Under the pieces are notes generated by a model that saw only the letters and a list, made by a program, of their open reading frames with translations, made no database searches and was not told the DNA's origin. 64,000 bases of DNA from Oscillatoriales cyanobacterium (GTDB lineage: Bacteria > Cyanobacteriota > Cyanobacteriia > CACIAM-69d). The translations under genes and the position numbers were made by a program. Below, in pieces: positions 17,078 to 26,652 of this stretch. The stretch spans positions 1 through 64,000 of the forward strand of contig RDXB01000030.1 of assembly GCA_004292515.1 (NCBI GenBank). Reading direction: 5' to 3'. How positions within the stretch are numbered: position 1 is the stretch's first letter; every line of letters starts with the position of its first letter.

Positions 17078-17226
17078 GGCCCACCAAATTCAACCCATTG
17101 ATGTAGAAACTTCCCGCCATTATCAACGATTCCCCCCAAAATCCGCCCCTGTCCCTGCTGGAATCGCATCCCCCGATCGCTATAAAGTTTTGTGAAGGAT
17201 CGCCACTAGCACCAACCAACGCCACT

Positions 17227-17640
17227 ATGAGCCAAGTCACCGCTAACCCCACTGCCAGTTCCGAACCCGTGAAGTATGGTGAGCGGGAAATTACTGAAGG
17301 CGAGTTGATCACGTTTCCCAACCCGCGCCCCGGTCGCCGCTATACCGTGCAAATCGTCCTGCCGGAATTTACCTGCAAGTGCCCGTTTTCCGGCTATCCC
17401 GACTTTGCCAAGATTTCGATTAACTACGTGCCCGACCAAAAGGTGGTGGAGCTGAAAGCAATCAAGCTTTACATCAACGGCTATCGCGATCGCTACATTT
17501 CCCACGAGGAGTCGATTAACCAAATCCTCGATGATTTTGTGGCGGCGGCCGACCCGTTGGAGGTGACGATCATCGGTGACTTCAACCCGCGCGGCAATGT
17601 CCACACGGTCGTGGAAGTCCACCACAAACAGGGCGAATAA
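17227..17640 (+). CDS. queF: NADPH-dependent 7-cyano-7-deazaguanine reductase (preQ0 reductase)
   Basis: 137 residues, the size of the short (type I) QueF enzymes. It reduces the nitrile of preQ0 to the amine preQ1 in queuosine biosynthesis. The catalytic Cys lies in FTCKCPFSGYPDF and the family motif ELKAIKLY provides the Glu and Lys-rich strand for preQ0 and NADPH. No other queuosine gene is adjacent, and no preQ1 riboswitch could be recognised in the 150 bases upstream. Confidence 0.95.
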   Translation: MSQVTANPTASSEPVKYGEREITEGELITFPNPRPGRRYTVQIVLPEFTCKCPFSGYPDFAKISINYVPDQKVVELKAIKLYINGYRDRYISHEESINQILDDFVAAADPLEVTIIGDFNPRGNVHTVVEVHHKQGE

Positions 17641-17652
17641 CTCAGATCCGGG

Positions 17653-17791
17653 TAGGGGCGATCATCATTGCCTGGAAACTGGAATGGTTGACTTTCCATT
17701 CCCCAACCCCGGTAGACAAGGGGCTTAAGCCCCTTGCCCCCCGATCAACCAACGGTGGAATCAGGGTTTCGAGTGCAACCGATCGCCCCTA
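17653..17791. mobile_element. Family A MITE-like element ending in the GNAT stop codon
   Basis: 139 bases with perfect 11-base ends (TAGGGGCGATC at the left, the same sequence reversed at the right) and a perfect core palindrome at 17717-17736. TA borders both sides. The right-hand TA (17790-17791) plus the first G of the element forms the TAG stop codon of the minus-strand GNAT gene. Confidence 0.88.
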
Positions 17792-18256
17792 ATCCAAGCG
17801 CTTTGTCCAAAAGTCCCGATCGAGATCCTGAAACCCTAGGGATTGATAGAGCGATCGGGCCACCACATTGGTTTTGCCCACTTCCAACCGCAGGGCCACC
17901 AGCCCCCGATCGCGACAAAACTGCTCGATCGCCCCCATGGTTCTGCGCCCCAGCCCTTGGCCGCGCCAATCGTCGCTAATCCACAGCTCATCGAGCAGGG
18001 CCACCATCCCGCCAAACTCCAGACTGTAGAGATAGGCCAAGACGGCATAACCGGCGATCGCGGGGCGATCGTCCGTGGTGTCACCGGCCGGCTGAATCAA
18101 CAGGATGCTGCCCCAATCTGGTTGGACTAGGAGCCGATCGAGCGCTGACCCGACTCGATCGGCCGCAAACTCAATCTCCTCATGCGCGTAGAGCTGCCGA
18201 ACTAACGACAGCACCAAATCCCGATCGGTTGCCTGGGCCGGAACAAGCCGCATCAT
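17789..18256 (-). CDS. GNAT-family N-acetyltransferase
   Basis: 155 residues with the GNAT fold. The acetyl-CoA motif A is ELWISDDWRGQGLGRRTMGAI and a motif B segment VARSLYQSLGFQ follows. The substrate is not readable. The start ATG at 18256 directly abuts the TAA of the upstream gene at 18257 (TAAATG), so the two genes are probably co-translated. The stop codon TAG is made from the border of a family A element, so the original C-terminus may have been slightly different. Confidence 0.9.
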   Translation of the reverse strand: MMRLVPAQATDRDLVLSLVRQLYAHEEIEFAADRVGSALDRLLVQPDWGSILLIQPAGDTTDDRPAIAGYAVLAYLYSLEFGGMVALLDELWISDDWRGQGLGRRTMGAIEQFCRDRGLVALRLEVGKTNVVARSLYQSLGFQDLDRDFWTKRLD

Positions 18257-19372
18257 TTAGCGCCGATCGTCCCGCACAGCCCAGCTCGATCGCGGCAAAT
18301 TCACCGGCATGGGCCGTCGCGACGACCCACCCGATCGCCCCGAGGATTCGCCATCCGCGCCCACCGGTTCCAACAGCGCCAAGGTGTCCCAAGCCGCTTC
18401 CCGTACGGGGCGATCGCAGCCTTGGGCCAACAGCAACCGCACACAGTCGGCCGCCGTGCGCTGTTGTTTATGGTTTAAGTGACCTCGATCGGCTAAATGC
18501 TCCAGTTGCCGGGTGGCGGCCAGTTGCGCCAAGGGATCGCGATCGCTCAGACGGTCGATCGCCCGGTGAAACAGCCGGTCATGGTCGATCGCCGGTTGGC
18601 CCAGCCAGTGACGCACCAACAGGGCGATCGCCCCCAACGTGCCCAGGCCTTGCAACACCGTCGCCGCCCCCAGCCAGCCAGTGGACTCGCCCAGCACCGC
18701 CGCCGCCACATAGGCCGACAACATAGCTACGCCACCGCCGGCCACCGCGATCGCTAGTTTGCCGTTTTCGCCTCGGTTCAATGCCCGAAACCAGCCTTGC
18801 AGTTGCCGATCGATTGCTTGCCAATGGCGCGGTTCACTGCGGTAGACCAGCCAGACCACAGCCCCACCGGCCGCAGCGGCCGACCCAAGCTGCCAGTCGG
18901 ACAGTAGCAACAGACTGCCCCCGGCCACCCAGGGAATCCAACGCCGCGTGACTAAACCCGATCGCCCCCAACGTTGGCGCACCAGTCGTTGCACCGTTTT
19001 GGCAGATTTGACCGTACGGGTTTGGGGGGCGCGGCGGGGGCGATCGCGCGGGGGCGACTCGGCATCCTGATCCCGGTAGTGATCGGGATCGTCGGCCCAA
19101 GGATCATCGGCCACATCCCGCTGCACGAGGGTCGGTTGGGGTGGGCGATCGACCCGTTGCAGGGCGATCCGGCGGCGCTGGGATGTGGATCGAGAACTGA
19201 CCACCAAGGGGCGGGCCAATGGGGAGGAAGATGCTCGGGGCGATCGATGACGCGCCGAATACATCACCTCTTCCACCAGTCGTGCCAGCGACATCCAAGC
19301 AGACGAAGTTGCAGCCACAGCCCAGCCCTTGCCCAACAATTTCAAACTTCTAAAAACCATCAGCACCCCCAA
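18257..19372 (-). CDS. ARM-repeat-like membrane protein, unknown function
   Basis: 371 residues. Residues 1-130 are basic and low-complexity (Arg/Ser/Pro-rich). Two hydrophobic hairpins follow: about 145-172 (WIPWVAGGSLLLLSDWQLGS, AAAAGGAVVWLVY) and about 205-255. The C-terminal third (about 265-345) looks like short helical pairs of the armadillo/HEAT type (LAQLAATRQLEHLADRG, AADCVRLLLAQG, VREAAWDTLALLE). It abuts the GNAT gene without a gap. It may be a membrane scaffold; no assigned function. Confidence 0.72.
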   Translation of the reverse strand: MGVLMVFRSLKLLGKGWAVAATSSAWMSLARLVEEVMYSARHRSPRASSSPLARPLVVSSRSTSQRRRIALQRVDRPPQPTLVQRDVADDPWADDPDHYRDQDAESPPRDRPRRAPQTRTVKSAKTVQRLVRQRWGRSGLVTRRWIPWVAGGSLLLLSDWQLGSAAAAGGAVVWLVYRSEPRHWQAIDRQLQGWFRALNRGENGKLAIAVAGGGVAMLSAYVAAAVLGESTGWLGAATVLQGLGTLGAIALLVRHWLGQPAIDHDRLFHRAIDRLSDRDPLAQLAATRQLEHLADRGHLNHKQQRTAADCVRLLLAQGCDRPVREAAWDTLALLEPVGADGESSGRSGGSSRRPMPVNLPRSSWAVRDDRR

Positions 19373-19442
19373 TAGCGGGGCTGATCTTGCTGTCTATGGT
19401 ATCAGCCGTCACTACTTCACTAACAATTGCTGCGATTCGCTA

Positions 19443-19510
19443 AGAGGCTGTTTGAAAAGTCCAATTGGAGACTCTACTTGCCCCAGTGTATTGACGAAGA
19501 TAAGGGGCTT
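19443..19510. mobile_element. Left half of a family B element, interrupted by a family A element
   Basis: Starts TAAGAGGCTGTTTGAAAAG, matching the complete family B copy at 44015-44150 (TAGAGGATGTCTGAAAAG), and continues through TGCCCCAGTG to AAGGGGCTTA. There a family A element begins exactly at the central TA. The right half of family B is not found after it. Confidence 0.7.
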
Positions 19511-19659
19511 AGGCGCTGTCGTCATGTCTTGGGTGCAAGCCAAAACGATCGATTTTCCGTGCCCCAGCCGTCGCAACAAGGGGCTTAAGCCCCTTGCTGC
19601 CCCATGATCCGCTAGCAGTGGAATCAGGGTTTTGGGCGATTTGATGACAGGCTCTCCTA
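19510..19659. mobile_element. Family A element, nested in family B and ending in the Uma2 stop codon
   Basis: Left end TAGGCGCTGTCGTCA, right end reversed TAGGAGAGCCTGTCATCA, with the perfect core palindrome at 19577-19596. The right-hand TA (19658-19659) and the following element G form the TAG stop of the minus-strand Uma2 gene at 19657. Confidence 0.85.
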
Positions 19660-20409
19660 TGGATCGAGACCCAACTCCCGTAACCGGGCTGCGAGTTGAT
19701 CGGCGCGTTCCCGTTCCTGTTCGGCGCGTTCCCGTTCTTGCTCGGCGCGTTCCCGTTCTTGCTCGGCGCGCTCCTGTGCTTGATCGGCGCGCTCCCGTTC
19801 CTGATCGGCGCGTTCCCGTTCTTCCAACAGGGTGGAAAAGGGCTGACCGTCGGGCCGCAACAGCGTCAAGGTTTCGTCATCCCACTGGAACCGAATCCCC
19901 AGCCGAGGACTGACCCAATCTCGCGGATCATCCACAGGAATCAAATCACCCTCGGCGTTGCGGATCAACACTTCCAACTGGTTGCGATCGGGATCGTAGA
20001 TGTAATATTCCTCCACGCCATAGCGGTGATAGAACATCTGCTTTTTCAGCATTTCCCCCACGCGGTTTCCCGGCGAGAGGATTTCAAACACCACCTGGGG
20101 CGCAATGTTGGCTTCTCGCCATTGCATATAGGAACCCCGATCGCCCTTGGGTGCACCAAAGGCCACCATCACATCGGGTGCTTGGCGAATCGTGTTGCTG
20201 CCTTCGACGGGATACCAAAGCAAGTCACCGGCCACAAACACTTGTGGGTCTTGGGCAAAGAGGGCGGCCAGGTTGCTTTGGATCGTTTGAATCCATTGAA
20301 ATTGCTTGGTGTTGTCTGCCATCGGTTGGCCATCGCTGTCGGGATAGTCGATCGGCTTGGTCGGGGCGATCGCCGGGTCGATCGAGGTGGCGGGCGTTTG
20401 GGCAATCAT
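19657..20409 (-). CDS. Uma2-family (DUF820) putative endonuclease with coiled-coil tail
   Basis: 250 residues. The Uma2 PD-(D/E)xK core is seen in QAPDVMVAFG (Asp) and APQVVFEILSPGNR (Glu), followed by FYHRYGVEEYYIYDPD. Such genes are abundant in cyanobacteria and their biological role is not settled. Residues about 197-240 are a run of seven-residue units of the type ERERAEQ, encoded by about seven 21-base repeats (19695-19830), and form a coiled coil. The stop codon is supplied by the border of a family A element. Confidence 0.88.
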   Translation of the reverse strand: MIAQTPATSIDPAIAPTKPIDYPDSDGQPMADNTKQFQWIQTIQSNLAALFAQDPQVFVAGDLLWYPVEGSNTIRQAPDVMVAFGAPKGDRGSYMQWREANIAPQVVFEILSPGNRVGEMLKKQMFYHRYGVEEYYIYDPDRNQLEVLIRNAEGDLIPVDDPRDWVSPRLGIRFQWDDETLTLLRPDGQPFSTLLEERERADQERERADQAQERAEQERERAEQERERAEQERERADQLAARLRELGLDP

Positions 20410-20538
20410 TGGTAAGTCCTCAGTCAGTCCTCATGATCGCGATTGGTCTCATTATGGCAATGGGCGATCGGTCGAGGCCGAGCGATCGCAGGGTCTATGG
20501 CAAAATGAAAGGCGGCCTGCTATCCCAGCGAGCCAGGT

Positions 20539-20684
20539 TAGGGCGTGTCGTCATTGCCTGGGCGCAAGCTGAAACGGCTGATTTTCCGTGCCCCAATGGT
20601 CGTAACAAGGGGCTTAAGCCCCTTGCTGCCTACGATTTCGTTGCGGTGGAATCAGGGTTTCATGCGATTTGACAATAGGCCCTA
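20539..20684. mobile_element. Family A element directly upstream of chlI
   Basis: Left end TAGGGCGTGTCGTCATTGCC and right end reversed TAGGGCCTATTGTCAAATCGC, with the core palindrome at 20606-20625 and TA at both borders. It ends 39 bases before the chosen chlI start and so probably lies in the chlI leader or promoter. Confidence 0.87.
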
Positions 20685-20722
20685 AGATCCAACCCTTTAG
20701 ATTCGACATTCAGCAAAAGCCC

Positions 20723-21799
20723 GTGACCGCAACCCTTGTCAGTTCCCAAACCCGCAGCCGCCCCGTTTTTCCCTTCACGGCGATCGTCGGGCAAGCCGAA
20801 ATGAAACTGGCGTTGATGCTCAACGTCATTGACCCCAAAATTGGTGGCGTGTTGATCGTGGGCGATCGCGGCACGGGCAAATCCACCACGATCCGCGCCC
20901 TGGCCGATCTGCTGCCGGAAATTGATGTGGTCGATGGCGACCCCTTCAACAGCGACCCCCGCGACCCGGAATTGATGAGCGACGAGGTGCGCGATCGGGT
21001 GTTGGCGGGTCAGTCCGTGCCCGTGGCCCAACGCAAGGTGCAAATGGTTGACCTGCCCTTGGGAGCCACCGAAGACCGCGTGTGCGGCACAATCGACATC
21101 GAAAAAGCCCTTTCCGAAGGGGTGAAGGCCTTTGAACCGGGTCTGCTGGCCAAGGCCAATCGCGGCATTCTCTATGTGGATGAAGTCAACCTGCTCGACG
21201 ACCACTTGGTGGATGTGCTGCTAGACTCGGCGGCTTCCGGCTGGAACACGGTGGAGCGTGAAGGGATTTCGATTCGCCACCCGGCCCGGTTTGTGTTGGT
21301 CGGTTCTGGCAACCCGGAAGAAGGAGAACTGCGGCCCCAACTGCTCGATCGCTTCGGGATGCACGCGGAAATTCGCACCGTGAAGGAGCCGAACTTGCGG
21401 GTGCAAATCGTGGAAGAGCGATCGGGCTTTGACAGCAACCCGCAGTCCTATCTCGATCGCTGCCAAACGGAACAACAAGCCCTGCAAGCCAAGCTGGTGA
21501 CTGCGCGTAACCTGCTGCCCTCGGTGGAGCTGGACTACGACATGCGGGTGCAAATTTCCCAGGTTTGCTCGGAGCTGGATGTGGACGGCCTGCGGGGCGA
21601 CATCGTGACCAACCGAGCGGCCAAGGCGATCGCCGCCCTCGAAGGTCGCACCCAAGTGACGGTCGATGACATTCGCCGGGTAATTGTGCTCTGCCTGCGC
21701 CACCGCCTGCGGAAAGACCCCCTGGAAACGATCGACTCGGGCTACAAGGTCGAGAAAACCTTCTGCTCGGTCTTTGGCTTGCCCTTCGAGCAAAATTAG
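20723..21799 (+). CDS. chlI: Magnesium chelatase ATPase subunit I
   Basis: The GTG at 20723 (VTATLVSS) is chosen because it gives the usual length (358 residues). The longer in-frame TTG at 20669 lies inside an insertion element. ChlI is the AAA+ motor that, with ChlD and ChlH, inserts magnesium into protoporphyrin IX, the committed step of chlorophyll synthesis. Visible features: GQAEMKLAL near 21, Walker [10 protein letters not shown] near 49, Walker B-like [10 protein letters not shown], sensor 1 [21 protein letters not shown], and the C-terminal lid with sensor 2. ChlD and ChlH are not in the window. Confidence 0.96.
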   Translation: MTATLVSSQTRSRPVFPFTAIVGQAEMKLALMLNVIDPKIGGVLIVGDRGTGKSTTIRALADLLPEIDVVDGDPFNSDPRDPELMSDEVRDRVLAGQSVPVAQRKVQMVDLPLGATEDRVCGTIDIEKALSEGVKAFEPGLLAKANRGILYVDEVNLLDDHLVDVLLDSAASGWNTVEREGISIRHPARFVLVGSGNPEEGELRPQLLDRFGMHAEIRTVKEPNLRVQIVEERSGFDSNPQSYLDRCQTEQQALQAKLVTARNLLPSVELDYDMRVQISQVCSELDVDGLRGDIVTNRAAKAIAALEGRTQVTVDDIRRVIVLCLRHRLRKDPLETIDSGYKVEKTFCSVFGLPFEQN

Positions 21800-21818
21800 G
21801 ATCCAGGTAGATCCGGTT

Positions 21819-21988
21819 AGGGGCGTACGGCCGTAGGGCCTGTCATCAAATGGGATTGATTGGGGTTGAAATGATTGATTTTCCTGGCCCAACCACCCTA
21901 AACAAGGGGCTTAAGCCCCTTGCTCCTCACGATCAAGCAACCCAAGAATCAAGGTTGCAGAGATTAGATGACACCCCCTACGCCCCTA
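21819..21988. mobile_element. Family A element between chlI and glk
   Basis: The element proper runs about 21834-21980 (left TAGGGCCTGTCATCA, right reversed TAGGGGGTGTCATCT) with the core palindrome at 21903-21922. A further pair of arms, TAGGGGCGTA at 21819 and TACGCCCCTA at 21979-21988, encloses it, so the insertion seems to have hit or carried a second inverted repeat. Its orientation is reversed relative to the copies at 27724 and 31735. Confidence 0.8.
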
Positions 21989-22054
21989 CTAACTTTTTGC
22001 AACTAACTTTTTGCAACTAACTTCTTGCAACATCCTCGACGGGGAGGCGAAACC

Positions 22055-23113
22055 GTGGCGCTGCTGTTGGCCGGTGATGTGGGTGGAACCAAGACAATTT
22101 TGCGGTTGGCAAAAACAACCAACCCCAATCCCCAGGCGGTGGACTTACAGCCACTGTATGAGGCCCAATACGCCAGCCGGGATTTCACGGACTTGGTGCC
22201 GATGGTCGAGGCCTTTTTGGCCAGCTCAGGGCTGGATCGCCGGCCCGATCGCGCCTGTTTTGGGATTGCTGGGCCCGTCGCTAACAACGGCACCTCGCAC
22301 CTGACCAACCTGGGCTGGTTTTTGGAAATCGATCGGCTGATCCAAGCCCTGGACATCCCCAACATCGCCCTAATTAACGACTTCGCCGCCGTGGGCTACG
22401 GCGTGCCGGTACTGGAAGCCAAGGATTTGCACTGGCTGCAAACCGTGACCGCTGACCCCGCTGCCCCGATCGCCGTGATTGGTGCGGGCACGGGCTTGGG
22501 CGAGGGCTTCTTGATCCCTACGGGCCAGCCGGGCCATTACCGCGCCTTCAGCACCGAGGGCGGCCACACGGACTTTGCGGCCCGATCGGCCCTGGAATGG
22601 GAACTGCATAACTATTTACAAGACAAGTACCAGATCGATCGCGTCTCTGTGGAGCGGGTGGTGTCGGGCCAGGGGGTGGTGGGCATCTATCAGTTTTTGC
22701 GCGATCGCCAGCCCGGCCATGACCACAGCGCCGTGGCCCAAGCAATTCGCACCTGGGAGCAGGAAGCCGGCCGCAGCGAAAAGAGCATTGACCCCGGCGC
22801 AGTGATTGCCCAGGCGGCCCTCGAGTCGAGCGATGAACTCTGCGAACAGGCGATGAACCTGTTTGTGGCGGCCTATGGGGCCGAGGCGGGCAACTTGGCC
22901 CTGAAGCTGTTGCCCTATGGGGGCCTGTATGTGGCGGGGGGGATTGCCGCTAAGATTTTGCCCCTGCTCGATCGCGGCCAGTTTCTCTACCACTTTGGCC
23001 ACAAGGGACGGGTCAGCGGCCTGCTGGAAAATGTGCCCGTGGCGGTGGTGCTGAACCCGCAGGTGGGCTTGCTCGGGGCGGCGGTTTGCGCGGCTCAGTT
23101 GAGCATTGACTAG
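22055..23113 (+). CDS. glk: Glucokinase
   Basis: The GTG at 22055 (VALLLAGDVGG) is chosen: GGGGAGG lies about 8 bases upstream, and the TTG at 22025 would add a Pro/Arg-rich tail. About 352 residues. ATP-dependent phosphorylation of glucose to glucose 6-phosphate in the cytoplasm. The ATP phosphate motif GDVGGTKT is at the N-terminus, the sugar-binding block has CFGIAGPVANN, the catalytic Asp is in ALINDFAAVGYG, and GAGTGLGEGF is a second nucleotide motif. The C-terminal part GGLYVAGGIAAKIL is typical of the bacterial glucokinase family. Confidence 0.95.
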   Translation: MALLLAGDVGGTKTILRLAKTTNPNPQAVDLQPLYEAQYASRDFTDLVPMVEAFLASSGLDRRPDRACFGIAGPVANNGTSHLTNLGWFLEIDRLIQALDIPNIALINDFAAVGYGVPVLEAKDLHWLQTVTADPAAPIAVIGAGTGLGEGFLIPTGQPGHYRAFSTEGGHTDFAARSALEWELHNYLQDKYQIDRVSVERVVSGQGVVGIYQFLRDRQPGHDHSAVAQAIRTWEQEAGRSEKSIDPGAVIAQAALESSDELCEQAMNLFVAAYGAEAGNLALKLLPYGGLYVAGGIAAKILPLLDRGQFLYHFGHKGRVSGLLENVPVAVVLNPQVGLLGAAVCAAQLSID

Positions 23114-23140
23114 GCGATCGGCGATCGACCAACGGTGTGT

Positions 23141-26100
23141 TCAAACCCATTCGTCGTCTATTTCCCAGTCCTCGGGATGGGCTAAGTCAGCAATTTTCTC
23201 TAGTTGAAACTCGCTGACCCAATGTTCGATCGCCTCGCGGAGGGGCCGCCATTCAGGAGCCAACTCAGCTAACAGCCGGTGAATCGCTTCCTCATCAGCA
23301 CTGCGTGCTGCCCGTTCCAGAGCCAATCGCCAAACCAGGGATTGGCTGGCCAACTGCGACTGTAGCAGGGTGGAGAGCGCATCGCCCTCCACCCGCAAAT
23401 GATGGGTGGTTGTTGGGAACAACGGACAGACGGGCGCTGGCTCCAACAAACCGTAAGCCGCATCAACCAAAACTGGACCGATCGGTAAAGGATTCTTGAG
23501 CAAAGTACAGTCCAATGCTTGCCAGTCTTGCTGTTGTCCAGCTTGGGCAAACATGACTAGTACCTTGCAAGGTGGACGCGATTTTTTGCGTTCGATCGCC
23601 CGAATCCGGCGCAGGGTTGCCAACCCCTCATCGCCCGCTAGGGGCAAGTGAAACCACACCAAGCTCGGCTGCCAAGTGGCATATTGACGCAGGGCATCTC
23701 GGCCGGTGGCCACACTACGCACCGCAAACCCCTGACCGGCCAAGTAGTGGTGAGCATCTTGGGCGCGATCGGGCAGCGCATCCACCAGCAAAATTTTGGA
23801 GCCGATCGGGTCTGGGTAGTCGTGGGCGGTTCCTGCTCCTGCCAGAGGGGTGAGACACTGCGGATCGGTCGCGATCGACAGGGGCTTGGCCGCCACAGCA
23901 TCCAGCGATCGCCCCGCAACCGTTCCCCAGGGACTGGCTCCCATGCAGGGCACCAACGACACCCACAACCGGAAGGTGGTGAGCTGGCCGGGTTGGCTTT
24001 CGGCCGTGAGCCGACCGCCCATCAACTGGGCCAAATTGTGGCAAATGGCCAAGCCCAACCCCGTGCCCTGGCCAGAGTTGCGACCGGCGTTGGCCTGCAC
24101 AAAGGGTTCAAAAATTGTGGTCAGCTCATTCGGCTGAATCCCCTCCCCCGTGTTGCTAACTGCAAATTGCCAATCCCCAGGATTGGGCCCCGACAACACC
24201 ACCAAGCTCACCTCGCCTAGGCTGTCAGAAAATTTAAAAGCGTTGTCGAGCAGGTTGGTCAAAATTTGCCGCAACCGTCGCCCATCACTGCGCACCGATG
24301 CTGGCAAATGGGAATCGATTCCCATTTGCCAGCGAACGCCCACACTGCGCGATCGCATTTCAAAAATGTCGAACAGATCGTTCAACAGGGCCCGCAAATC
24401 CACATCTCCAATTTCTAACGACAACTGCTCCGCTTCCATGTGCGAAATCGAGAGCAGATCATCAATCAGTTGCAGTAGGTAGGCTCCGTTGCGGGCGATC
24501 GCATCCAAATAGCTGGTGGTTGAATGGACTGGTTGCGGATGTGTGACCGCCGAGGCCAACGCCGCCCGCAACAGTTGCCCAAAACCCAAAATGGCGTGCA
24601 AGGGTGTGCGCAACTCATGGGTGACATTGGCCAAAAATACGGTTTTGGCTCGATTGGCCTGCTCGGCAGCATCCCGGGCCGAAGCCAAGTTGTGGTTGGC
24701 AATTTCGAGGGCTGCCGTGCGCTCCATCACCTGCTGTTCCAGGGTTTGGTTATAGCTCACCAACAGTTCTTCGGCGATTTTGCGATCGGTAATGTCCTGC
24801 AACACCACAATCGCCCCCATCACCTGGCCCAGATTGTCAAACAGCGGCACGGCCCGCACCTCAAGGGGAATCCGCCGTTCGTCATGTTGCAAATCTAACT
24901 GGACGGCTCCCGACGCTTGGCCACCCAGGGCAAGGCAACCGGGTAATTGGCTGCGGAGAAAGGGGCGATCGGACCCGGCACAGAAGATCAGATCGTGGAT
25001 GTCATCGTAAGTCACCTGATTCGGTTGGCGACCCGTGGGCAGCTCAAACAGATAGGCGGCCACCGAGTTGGCATAATGCACAAACCCTTCCGCACTCAAG
25101 GCCAATAGTCCGATCGGCAAACTTTCGAGCACTTGGGATAGGCGCGCTTCGTTTTCTTGGAGAGCATCGAAGGTGGTGCGCAGGGTGGCCGCCATGGCGT
25201 TGAAGGTATCTGCCAGGGCATCAAACTCGACTACACCGCTGCGATCGGACACCGACTGAAACTGGATGCGGGCTGCGGCCCCAGCCGCTCGATTCAACTG
25301 CTGTAGGGGACGCAGCACCTGCTGCACCATCCACCAGGCGCTGGCCAGGGCCAGCAACAGGGCAGCACCCGCCAAGAGGGTGAGGGTACTGGCAGTGTTT
25401 TGGGTTTCGCTCAAAAAGTTGGTCTCGGGCGCAACCACCCCAATCCACAGCCCCGGTGCGATCGCACTTTGACAGCGCGACAAGTGCATCAGATAGCGCT
25501 GACCATCAAAGGAATAGAGCTGAGTGCTTTGGGGCGGAAAATGGTGAAAACCATCAAAGCGATCGCGCAAATAGGAGTTGGCGCTGCGGAGGATGAGATC
25601 AGCCGTTTCGGAGAGATGTTCTGGGGGGCGAATAGCAATCTCGCCAACACGCCGATGGCTAGAGGAGGCAATCAGCCAGCCCTCATCCGTAAACACAAAG
25701 GCCCGGGCTCGATCATCCAGTTCGATCGTTTGCAAAATGCGATCAATCTCCAGCAGTCGCAAATCCGCACTCATCACCCCCAGCAGCTTTCCAGTCTGAG
25801 GCTGTCGTAGCACCCAGGAATATTTCAAAAAGGCTTCGTTTGGTAGCAACCCAGACTGTAGCTGTTGATCCAAGTCGCTTCCCAAGCCGCTCCAGACGGG
25901 GCGATCGCTCTGGACTGCCTTGGTGAACCATGGCAGCAACTGGGCTTGTGTGATCTCGTAGGGGCGGGGAGCCGCCATCGGACGACCCAGGCGATCGAGT
26001 GGTTGTTGCTGCCCCAGGGATGCGTTGCCACGACTCGACAAACGCCGCCAGCCTTGCACCCGCGAAATACCTTGGAGATTACCCTTTGGGTCAACGAAGA

Positions 26101-26473
26101 TGAGGCGATCGATCGTTGGCAGCACTTGCATCCATTCCCACAGATCACCCCCCACGTGGTCGAGCTGCCGGTTGGTCAGCAAAGTGGGCCAATGACCGTT
26201 GGCCACGTCATGCTCGGTGAGGCGTACGATCGCGTCATAGGCATCGAAGGTGCGCTGGAGGTGGGCATTAATGTGGCGACCCACGGCAGCCAGCAAGGCT
26301 TGGGTTTTGTCGGTGGCGATCGTACGACTGCTGTGCAAGCCGATGTAACTGGTAATGGCCAGCACCACCAGGCATTGGGTGGCAAACGGCACCACAATCA
26401 GCCAACTCAAGGGCAAGCGCCGCTCCGATCGCTCAGGACGCGCACCACCCCCTGAGGTCGGAGTTTTGGCCAT
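23141..26473 (-). CDS. Hybrid sensor histidine kinase with degenerate receiver
   Basis: The ATG at 26473 (MAKTPTSGGG) is preferred; upstream frame to 26713 overlaps fmt and lacks family-like sequence. About 1110 residues. Two membrane helices (about 22-45 and 362-383) bracket a large periplasmic Cache-type sensor (about 46-355). HAMP (384-435), a PAS domain (about 450-570, with LESLPIGLLALSAEGFV), then HisKA with HELRTP (phospho-His near 620) and HATPase_c with NLLDNAFKFS, NTGEGI and GTGLGLAI. A C-terminal receiver-like domain starts KILLVDALPDRA, but the phospho-acceptor position reads WFHLPLAG (His instead of Asp) while a Lys is kept in LLKNP. It may bind without being phosphorylated. The ligand is unknown. 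Confidence 0.88.
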   Translation of the reverse strand: MAKTPTSGGGARPERSERRLPLSWLIVVPFATQCLVVLAITSYIGLHSSRTIATDKTQALLAAVGRHINAHLQRTFDAYDAIVRLTEHDVANGHWPTLLTNRQLDHVGGDLWEWMQVLPTIDRLIFVDPKGNLQGISRVQGWRRLSSRGNASLGQQQPLDRLGRPMAAPRPYEITQAQLLPWFTKAVQSDRPVWSGLGSDLDQQLQSGLLPNEAFLKYSWVLRQPQTGKLLGVMSADLRLLEIDRILQTIELDDRARAFVFTDEGWLIASSSHRRVGEIAIRPPEHLSETADLILRSANSYLRDRFDGFHHFPPQSTQLYSFDGQRYLMHLSRCQSAIAPGLWIGVVAPETNFLSETQNTASTLTLLAGAALLLALASAWWMVQQVLRPLQQLNRAAGAAARIQFQSVSDRSGVVEFDALADTFNAMAATLRTTFDALQENEARLSQVLESLPIGLLALSAEGFVHYANSVAAYLFELPTGRQPNQVTYDDIHDLIFCAGSDRPFLRSQLPGCLALGGQASGAVQLDLQHDERRIPLEVRAVPLFDNLGQVMGAIVVLQDITDRKIAEELLVSYNQTLEQQVMERTAALEIANHNLASARDAAEQANRAKTVFLANVTHELRTPLHAILGFGQLLRAALASAVTHPQPVHSTTSYLDAIARNGAYLLQLIDDLLSISHMEAEQLSLEIGDVDLRALLNDLFDIFEMRSRSVGVRWQMGIDSHLPASVRSDGRRLRQILTNLLDNAFKFSDSLGEVSLVVLSGPNPGDWQFAVSNTGEGIQPNELTTIFEPFVQANAGRNSGQGTGLGLAICHNLAQLMGGRLTAESQPGQLTTFRLWVSLVPCMGASPWGTVAGRSLDAVAAKPLSIATDPQCLTPLAGAGTAHDYPDPIGSKILLVDALPDRAQDAHHYLAGQGFAVRSVATGRDALRQYATWQPSLVWFHLPLAGDEGLATLRRIRAIERKKSRPPCKVLVMFAQAGQQQDWQALDCTLLKNPLPIGPVLVDAAYGLLEPAPVCPLFPTTTHHLRVEGDALSTLLQSQLASQSLVWRLALERAARSADEEAIHRLLAELAPEWRPLREAIEHWVSEFQLEKIADLAHPEDWEIDDEWV

Positions 26474-26652
26474 CGGGATCTCAACAATTTTGGCGGAGGA
26501 TTTCACGGCCGGCCTCCCAAAATGGGGCAACGGAGCTGTGGGAGCAACAGACAAATACCCAAAGCAACTGGCCACGGGAGCCGAGCTGGATGGCTGCGAC
26601 CCGACCAACAGGCGATGGGTGGCAGAGAACTCAACAAATTGCCAACAACCCC

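Noticed and set aside
17078-17226. preQ1 riboswitch upstream of queF
   Set aside because: The expected stem-loop and A-rich tail with a ribosome site could not be found by eye.
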